DNA from: Gyrodactylus bullatarudis
Lineage: Eukaryota > Platyhelminthes > Monogenea > Gyrodactylidea > Gyrodactylidae
DNA: 64,000 nt
Direction: 5' to 3'
NCBI GenBank assembly: GCA_012064415.1
Contig: SSNU01000148.1
Location: 53,249-117,248 of the forward strand
Positions within the stretch are counted from its first letter, which is position 1. Each line of letters begins with the position of its first letter. Shown in pieces: positions 58,401 to 64,000 of this stretch. The position numbers were made by a program, and so were the translations under genes. The notes below the pieces were generated by a model, which saw nothing but the letters and a program-made list of their open reading frames with translations, made no database searches and was not told where the DNA came from.

Positions 58401-58613
58401 TTCTCGAGGCTGGAGCTGATGTCAATGCTGGTGACACAGATGGCTGGACTCCCTTACATTGTGCAGCTTCATGTGCCAATCTCAAGTTAGCTCGTCTCCT
58501 CGTCGAGAATGGAGCTGTTCTGAATGCTCGAACTCTGAGCGATTATGAGACACCCCTTGAAAAATGTGATAATGGAGCTTGCGAAGATGGTGACTGTGAA
58601 GACTATCTCTATA
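49468..58613 (+). CDS. ASPP: ASPP family protein (apoptosis-stimulating of p53 / PP1 regulator)
   Basis: Seven exons are visible: 49468-49777, 50066-50316, 50376-50551, 50612-51245, 54366-54915, 57325-57518 and 58310-58613. Phases match at every junction, and an in-frame TAA upstream supports the ATG. At least 806 aa. The N-terminal coiled coil ([36 protein letters not shown]) parallels the ASPP1/2 helical region. A long low-complexity middle follows, with poly-Asn in exon 5. The C-terminus is highly conserved: [50 protein letters not shown], the ASPP ankyrin repeats (about 670-790). The N-terminal ubiquitin-like domain is absent. The SH3 domain that normally follows is not in the window unless the gene ends at a tiny exon near 58869. 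It would scaffold PP1 and p53-type partners at junctions or in the nucleus. The introns hold several MITEs. Confidence 0.93.
51321..51768. repeat. piggyBac-type MITE in ASPP intron 4
   Basis: The ends CCCTTCATGTCCC and GGGACATGAATGG are inverted repeats. TTAA follows on the right (51769-51772) and a mutated TAAA precedes on the left. The interior matches the 42279-42510 copy. Confidence 0.82.
52410..53456. repeat. 1-kb foldback with ~150-bp inverted repeats in ASPP intron 4
   Basis: The arms begin TATACTGGT and end ACCAGTATA, and pair for about 150 bp (AATACATGTGAAA, TTTGATACATTATAAAATTC, ATGATATCTGAATATTTTTT). The TATA at each end suggests a TA target site. The minus-strand ORF inside (52898-53110, [18 protein letters not shown]) could be a transposase remnant but shows no diagnostic motif. 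The centre is GC-richer than the arms. Confidence 0.82.
53461..53787. repeat. FB-A2 copy in ASPP intron 4
   Basis: Begins four bases after the previous foldback with CCTAATTGACATGAAG and ends in GTCAATTAGGTTTA. It is an internally deleted version of 24851-25541, with matching ATCACTTAACTGCTTCGAAT. Confidence 0.75.
55713..55729. repeat. (GT)n microsatellite in ASPP intron 5
   Basis: Uninterrupted GT dinucleotide run flanked by TATATA-rich sequence. A short CA run lies nearby at 55981-55994. Confidence 0.9.
56506..56910. repeat. Degenerate piggyBac-type MITE in ASPP intron 5
   Basis: Starts after TTAA (56502-56505) with CCCTTTAAGTTCCAG, like the 41201 copy. From about 56615 (TTAACCCATTTTACCAC) it resembles the 51321 copy, so it may be two nested elements. 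The right end is decayed (TTGGGACATAAAGAG). Confidence 0.6.
57597..57895. repeat. FB-A core fragment in ASPP intron 6
   Basis: Central part of the FB-A palindrome: GCGCCAAATTCCCAGTTG, AAAGTTGATTTTTAGGATCAC, then the inverted counterpart near 57785-57870. Both termini are missing. Confidence 0.65.
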
Positions 58614-58868
58614 GTGAGTGTCTTTTTCTCTCTTCTTGAGAATTTTTTTGTTTGTCTGTCTGTCTTTTTCTACTTCTCACTTACTTGCTTGGTTGCTTTG
58701 TTAAAGCAAACAAACCAACCAAGCCAATGTACAAACATATGTAGAGAGATTAATATTTTCTCGAAGAAAAACTTATTGATAAAACTTTTGGAATCGAAAG
58801 CGTTCTCATGTGAAATATACTTTTTAACCTCAATTTTCATTCTGTACATTTTTGAAAATCAAGAAAAA

Positions 58869-58882
58869 TCTCTTGTTGCAGC
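58869..58882 (+). other. Possible tiny alternative terminal exon of ASPP
   Basis: CTCTTGTTGCAG is a strong acceptor 255 bp downstream of the last ankyrin exon. With the phase-1 donor at 58613 it would add only Thr-Arg-Thr-Met before TAA, giving an ASPP without SH3. Alternatively the real SH3 exon lies beyond 64000. Confidence 0.3.
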
Positions 58883-60660
58883 TAGAACTATGTAAATAAT
58901 TTTAACAACAGTTAGGCCTTCTCTTGTCCTATATTCTTTATTGGTAGTAAATTATTAAAAATACTTCTTTTTCTTTGACGCCATATTCAACAAGCTTGTA
59001 GGGTCTATATCAACAAAACTCATTCTGAACATTTTTCTCATTGATAATTAGGATGAGTCATTAACCAACTTGATGTTTTTTATGCAATTCTTTCTTTGGT
59101 CATGCGCTTACTTTTTCAAAATCAAATTTCATGATTTTTATTTGAAGCTATTATTATCGTATTCTTATCCTTTGATACAATCGCTGGTGTACTTTACTCT
59201 TAATTTGTGTATCTAATCATTTTATATATGATATTGGGAATAATAATTTTGGGATTGTGCATTGATAATCTGGCACATCAAGACTACGAATTCACATGTA
59301 CACTAAGAACATGAATAAACTACTGTATTGTATATTGTTATTCGCATAAAGTTTTTACAAGTATACACTACCGAGAATTGGATTAAAAACTGTATTATCA
59401 TCCTTTGAAACTGGTATTCATATCCGTGTTCAAACTTCTTAGAAAGATGAAATTATTTTTCTGCATATTCATTAGAGAAACTTAGAAACCTTTCTGTTTA
59501 TTCAATTATTCTGACAGTTTTACTATAGTTTATTTTTTCAATAACTTTTAACACTCCAGTGGGCATTGTATCAAAATGTATAAATGTCTAAATCCATTCT
59601 TAATTTATTTTCAAATTTGTTGAAATTATCGGTTTCATATCAGAGAAAGATAGAAAGAGGGATAAATTCTTCTAAACTGTGATGATAGTCTAGCGTGGAA
59701 AGGAATCTATTTTATAGAAAACTTTTTGTAAAAGACTTGTGAAAATTATCAAAAATCACATTCACACCTTCCTGTTTGTTTCCATTCAAATATAATCTAT
59801 ACAATGCAATATCAGAATTGACTTGCATCATATCAAGTTACCATCTTCATCTGATGTATATTTAAACTTGATACTCATCATCAGGAGACGAGTATATCAC
59901 CAGAAATCAATAGATGAATTTACGTTTTCTTTTCTTTTCGATTCTATTCATATATTTTAATGAATAAACACACAGTCGTTTAAAGATTTTTTCAAATTTA
60001 GATTACTCTTTGATACATTTTTCCGTTTTTTTTGAAATTTGAGTCGATAACTTTTGGAATTGTATGAATATGAAAGGGTAAATTTTTGATTCTAAGGACT
60101 CATCTCATCATCGTTTGTGAATCAATTTTCTTTAGCGAAATTAATCAATTCACTACATCATATCAATAAGCTTTATCTACGACGTAGATTCTACATACCC
60201 TATGCAGAAAGTATCACTTATAAGTTTAGTGATTGATTCGACCCCAATATATAAAAAATGCACTAATCAAGGCAAAAATATTTCATGCTATTGCACAACT
60301 CTCACAAAATAGTAAAGAATGGTCAGTGAATGTATTTTTATGGCATTCGAAGCATATACTCCTTTTTTACGGTCTCTAATCCTCGGACAGACAGCATCTT
60401 CTTCGATTATAAATAATTATTTATTCTTCTAATAATTTCTGTAGCGAGACATAAGCTGTTCTGAAGAAAAACTTCAAATAATTTTGTCTGGTCTGTCTGT
60501 TATTGTTTTCAAGAACATCAACTCCTCCTTTCCATTCGTTATGATGTTGAATTATTTCAGGAGCCTTCGATTTTCTCATCCAATGGCATATATGATAAAG
60601 TTTTGTCTTCTTTAACAAAATAATCCGTCTGAACAACGTTGTTACCCCTGGGAACATACA
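58883..60660. other. No exon recognised; intron or 3' flank of ASPP
   Basis: AT-rich without repeat boundaries or conserved coding sequence. No SH3-type peptide is seen in any plus-strand frame. Confidence 0.4.
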
Positions 60661-61372
60661 CCTAGTTAATATGAAGATGGGAATTTATGATTTTTACAAA
60701 ATTCTTATCTTTTTCATCAAGAAATCGAATTTGATCAAGAATTTTTGAAATCTAGATCATGAGGCCCTCTTTCACGACACGGAGAAAAAAATTTAGAAAA
60801 ATCAATTTGAAATCTTGAAGTAGCGCCAAATTCTGATTTTTTGAACTTTGAGTTGAAAATTTTTGTTGATTTTAATGTGAGAGAGGGATCAAAAGTTGAT
60901 CTTTAGGATCATAATTAGTCAAAGTATTCAAATATGCTGAATATGGTTTTGAGAATCACCCCATAATCGTGTCAAAATCAAATTTTGATTTTTTCATCAT
61001 TTTCCCTACTTGAAAGTCGTTGAAATTTGATATTTCAAGATCCTTGAAAAATGAGGAATTTATCAAAAATTTTATTATGATCATCGGTTTCTTTGACTAA
61101 TTTTGATTCTAAGAATAAAATTTTGATCCCTCTCTCACATTGAAATCAACAAAACTTTTCAACTCAAAGTTCAAAAAATTGGGAATTTGGCACTACTTCA
61201 AGATTTCAAATTTGCCGTATTTTCCTTAAAAATTGATTTTTTCTAAATTTTTTTTCCCCGTATCGTGAAAGAGGGCCGTATGATCTAGTTTCAAAAAGTT
61301 CTTGATCAAATTCGATTTCTTGATAAAAAAAGAATTTTGTAAAAATCAATTTTTTCCCCATCTTCATATTAA
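60661..61372. repeat. Foldback family FB-A, complete palindromic copy
   Basis: Best-preserved copy. The left terminus CCTAGTTAATATGAAGATGG and right terminus CCCATCTTCATATTAA are inverted, and pairing extends through about 330-bp arms (AATCGAATTTGATCAA with TTGATCAAATTCGATT, AAAGTTCAAAAAATTGGGAA with its counterpart). The central spacer is small. No ORF of significance. Confidence 0.85.
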
Positions 61373-61737
61373 TTTGCTATAAATTAGAGCCTTTTAAAAT
61401 TGAAACATCTAGTGTCTATTCTATGTGTTTTAGGTTAATCGAACAACTGATAATGCTTGTCAACATTCAATACACTAGCCACTAAATTAAAGATTATTAA
61501 TTTTTTCTTGATATTTTTTTCATTCAAGATTCATATCGAATCCTTTTTTTTCTTGCTCTCTCTCTGTATATATAACCCACTCGTCGTCGTTCTTCTCTCT
61601 TCTTATAATAGTAGAAACGCTTTCTTTTTTTATTCCAATCTCTTGATGAAGAAAATACAATTGCTTATTCATTCAGTTTGTACTTTATAACATTTTGAGA
61701 AAAAAAGAGGGTCTCCAATCAATATACTCCAACTAAT
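61373..61737. other. Spacer between two FB-A elements
   Basis: AT-rich with a CTCTCTCTCTGTATATATA patch near 61555-61575. The 77-codon ORF here has no recognisable domain. Confidence 0.35.
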
Positions 61738-62165
61738 TAATATGGGATTTTATGATTTTTACAAAATTCTCAATCTTTCCATCAAGAAATCGAATTTGAT
61801 TGAGATTTTTTGAAATCTAGATCTCAAGGCCCACGATATGAAGAATAAAATTTGAAAAAAAATAAATCTTAAAAAAATTATATATACAGCAAATTAGGGC
61901 CAAATTCCCATTTCTTTGCAAATTTCAAAGTCAGGTAGTGATCGAAAGTTGATTTTAAGGATCACAATTAGTCAATGAAATCAAAATGCTGAATGATATT
62001 TTGTGAATCATCCCATCAACTCGTAAAAACAGAATTCTGATTTCTTGACCATTTTTAGCGAGTGAAAATCAGTAAAATTTTGATGATCCGAATCCATGAA
62101 AAATGACGAATTTATCTAAAGTTTTATGGAGATATTCAGTTTCCCTGTCTTATTGTGATCATTGC
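61738..62165. repeat. FB-A copy, right-truncated
   Basis: Follows the left arm and centre of the 60661 element (ATGATTTTTACAAAATTCTC, AAATCGAATTTGATTGAG, TCATCCCATCAACTCGT), then breaks off. Confidence 0.7.
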
Positions 62166-63645
62166 TAATGATTCATTATGTATTATTTAATATTTTATCG
62201 CGAATTTACCGAAAAATCTTGCATAAACTACTTATTAGTAAGCCTAAAATATATATTGAAAAATAACTAATGTTGAAATTTATTCAAAACACCGAGATAA
62301 TATCCAAATTATTACTATCTCAAATGTTATTTTTGAGTTTAATAAATTGTTAGACAATGAAAGTCATCTCTCTGCCTATTATTTTGATACCTTATAAGTT
62401 ATAACTTTGAACCCTGATGTCATGGTAGAAATCATTTTGTTTTAAGAAATATTTCGTTCTAGGTGCTTAGGTAATATATCCCACAGCACTATGCATTATT
62501 TTTTTTAAAATTTTTTTCAGAACAGAGAGAGAATAGCTGGTTAAAATGAGCATTTTAATACTTTTTAAGGCTCTAGCGATCATGAAATTCAACTTAAAAT
62601 TCATCAAAAAATTTTAACTCGAGATTTGAACTATGCTATAATTTTCCTAGAAAATTATTTTTCTTCATTTCGTAAAGGTGATTCTCATGATCTGGATTCC
62701 AAAATTTCCTTCTTATTAGGACTAGATTTATACCAAAGAGTTAAAATACAGTAGTTTCTCTTGCCATAATCCTTCCCCCTTCAATTGGAATTTTTTTTAC
62801 TTTTTACCCCTCTTTCAACCTGTTCTCATCATAGAAAAGTAAAACCCAACACAGAGGAATTAATGATAACACCTGAAAAGGTATTCGTATCATGTCTTAC
62901 AACTAAGGTCATTATTATTCAAAATACACACTGATTAGAATAAGGGAATACAAAACATCATCATCATTATATTCAGTTATCATCACTTTATATCCTTTAT
63001 TTATGGTTCAATGTTTACAGTAATAAGTACAGTTTTAGTGTAGTTGATAAGATGTACTATATTCAACCTCTATCTGAGGTTACATCCCATCAAACTGCAT
63101 GATTACTGTAGTAGATTCCCTTTTAAAATGAGGTTTTTTTGATTGCTGCATCTCTCTTTTATTTATAAAAACCATTTGGAGTTTTCCCCCCTAATCTTGT
63201 GAATGAAATTCTAACAAGATGGAAAGCACATTCTTTAGTACAATATAACTGTTATATACAGAATATTGTAATTGATTTTTCTTTTATTTTTCTCCCTCGT
63301 CTTGATACATCGTCTCCCACCAACACCACTATCCATCAATCCCTAGGAAATAAATTACATATTTCGAAATTCTCACATTTTGTCTAGTCTACTTTTTCCC
63401 TTTTTTTCACACCAAAATAAAAAAAAATAAACAGGGAATAAAACAATTCGTTCACTCTGTCCAATTGCGCTCCAATTTCTGATAATTAATGTCTTGGTTA
63501 TTATTGGTCCGATTTTGGAATGGGAATAAAATTTTTTCCTCCCATTATAATCTACGAATGAACATCACTCTTCCACAAAAATCTGTTTCTTATTCTGAGA
63601 ATTTTATCTCTTTAATCAGACTCCGGAATCCTTCTATGAAATTTC
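62166..63645. other. Intergenic or intronic AT-rich DNA
   Basis: No gene or repeat is supported. A short stretch near 62190-62230 (TTACCGAAAAATCTTGCATAA) resembles sequence near 22580-22815, suggesting an unnamed dispersed repeat. Confidence 0.35.
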
Positions 63646-63649
63646 ATCT

Positions 63650-64000
63650 AGAAATCTTAAACTCACTTTGGCGAGCTAAAATTCCCATTTGGTGCCAAAA
63701 TTTCATTTTTTCGAACTTTGAGCTGAAAATTTTTATTGATTTGAAAGTGGGAGGCTGATCAAAAGAGTTTTTTCAGAATCAATATTAGATAATAAGGCTG
63801 AATAGCACCGTCAAATTATCGACTGTTACCCCATTTACGAGAGATTTTGAATTATCGAAATTTCATTGATTTTAAAGTAGTGAAAATGATCGAAATTTCG
63901 AAATTCCGTTCCCAAACGATAATGAGGTTATGCATAAGATAAGATTCAGTCGAATTGATTTTCTTGTCTAATTCTGATCTTTAAAAACCTCTTTTGATTA
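63650..64000. repeat. FB-A-related copy running off the window
   Basis: GGTGCCAAAATTTCATTTTT, CGAACTTTGAGCTGAAAATT and TTATTGATTTGAAAGTG match the interior of the FB-A arm. The right end is beyond the window. Confidence 0.55.

Noticed and set aside
1..64000. CRISPR array, bacterial operons or organellar DNA
   Set aside because: No regularly spaced repeats, no Shine-Dalgarno-type gene strings, and spliced animal genes throughout. The window is eukaryotic nuclear DNA.

Overview
This is an AT-rich (roughly 30% GC by eye) stretch of a metazoan nuclear genome. Every protein-coding gene I could reconstruct is split by GT-AG introns, except one intron-free Nudix gene. The gene set is animal: a paired-class homeobox gene, ASPP, ORC3, a dynein light chain, an F-box/LRR protein and a DUF4743/Nudix protein. 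Several introns are extremely short (28, 34, 36, 39, 42 and 46 bp). Short introns, low GC and heavy transposon load suggest a protostome invertebrate, for example a mite or a copepod, but the taxon is inference and not shown by the sequence.

Layout. 0-15 kb is a transposon graveyard. It is built on one jockey/CR1-like non-LTR retrotransposon with an open ORF2 (APE endonuclease plus reverse transcriptase, 4054-6600), surrounded by many 5'-truncated copies in both orientations, tRNA-derived SINE-like pieces and a foldback MITE. 15.6-17.1 kb holds a compact promoter (CCAAT boxes and a TATA box) and a three-exon paired-like homeobox gene. 17-26.7 kb has no recognisable gene, only LINE remnants and foldback elements. 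26.8-29.4 kb holds two convergent small genes: a dynein light chain (+) and a six-exon F-box/LRR gene (-). 30.2-30.7 kb contains a hammerhead ribozyme directly downstream of a tRNA-like Pol III promoter module, between imperfect direct repeats. This is the most unusual feature of the window. 31-40 kb holds a long near-perfect hairpin, TA-flanked MITEs, a second LINE and a Penelope-like GIY-YIG fragment.

40-49.2 kb carries ORC3 (-) and the DUF4743/Nudix gene (-). 49.5 kb to at least 58.6 kb carries ASPP (+), divergent from the Nudix gene across only 234 bp. The ORC3 and ASPP introns are loaded with MITEs: piggyBac-type with TTAA flanks, TA-flanked elements, and large palindromic foldbacks. 58.7-64 kb is repeat-rich, and no ASPP SH3 exon is visible there.

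The host genes are unrelated housekeeping or regulatory genes rather than a pathway: replication licensing (ORC3), p53/PP1-type adaptor (ASPP), ubiquitin-ligase substrate receptor (F-box), motor light chain, nucleotide sanitation (Nudix) and developmental transcription (homeobox). Exon boundaries were derived by hand from splice consensus, phase matching and protein-family continuity, so they are predictions.
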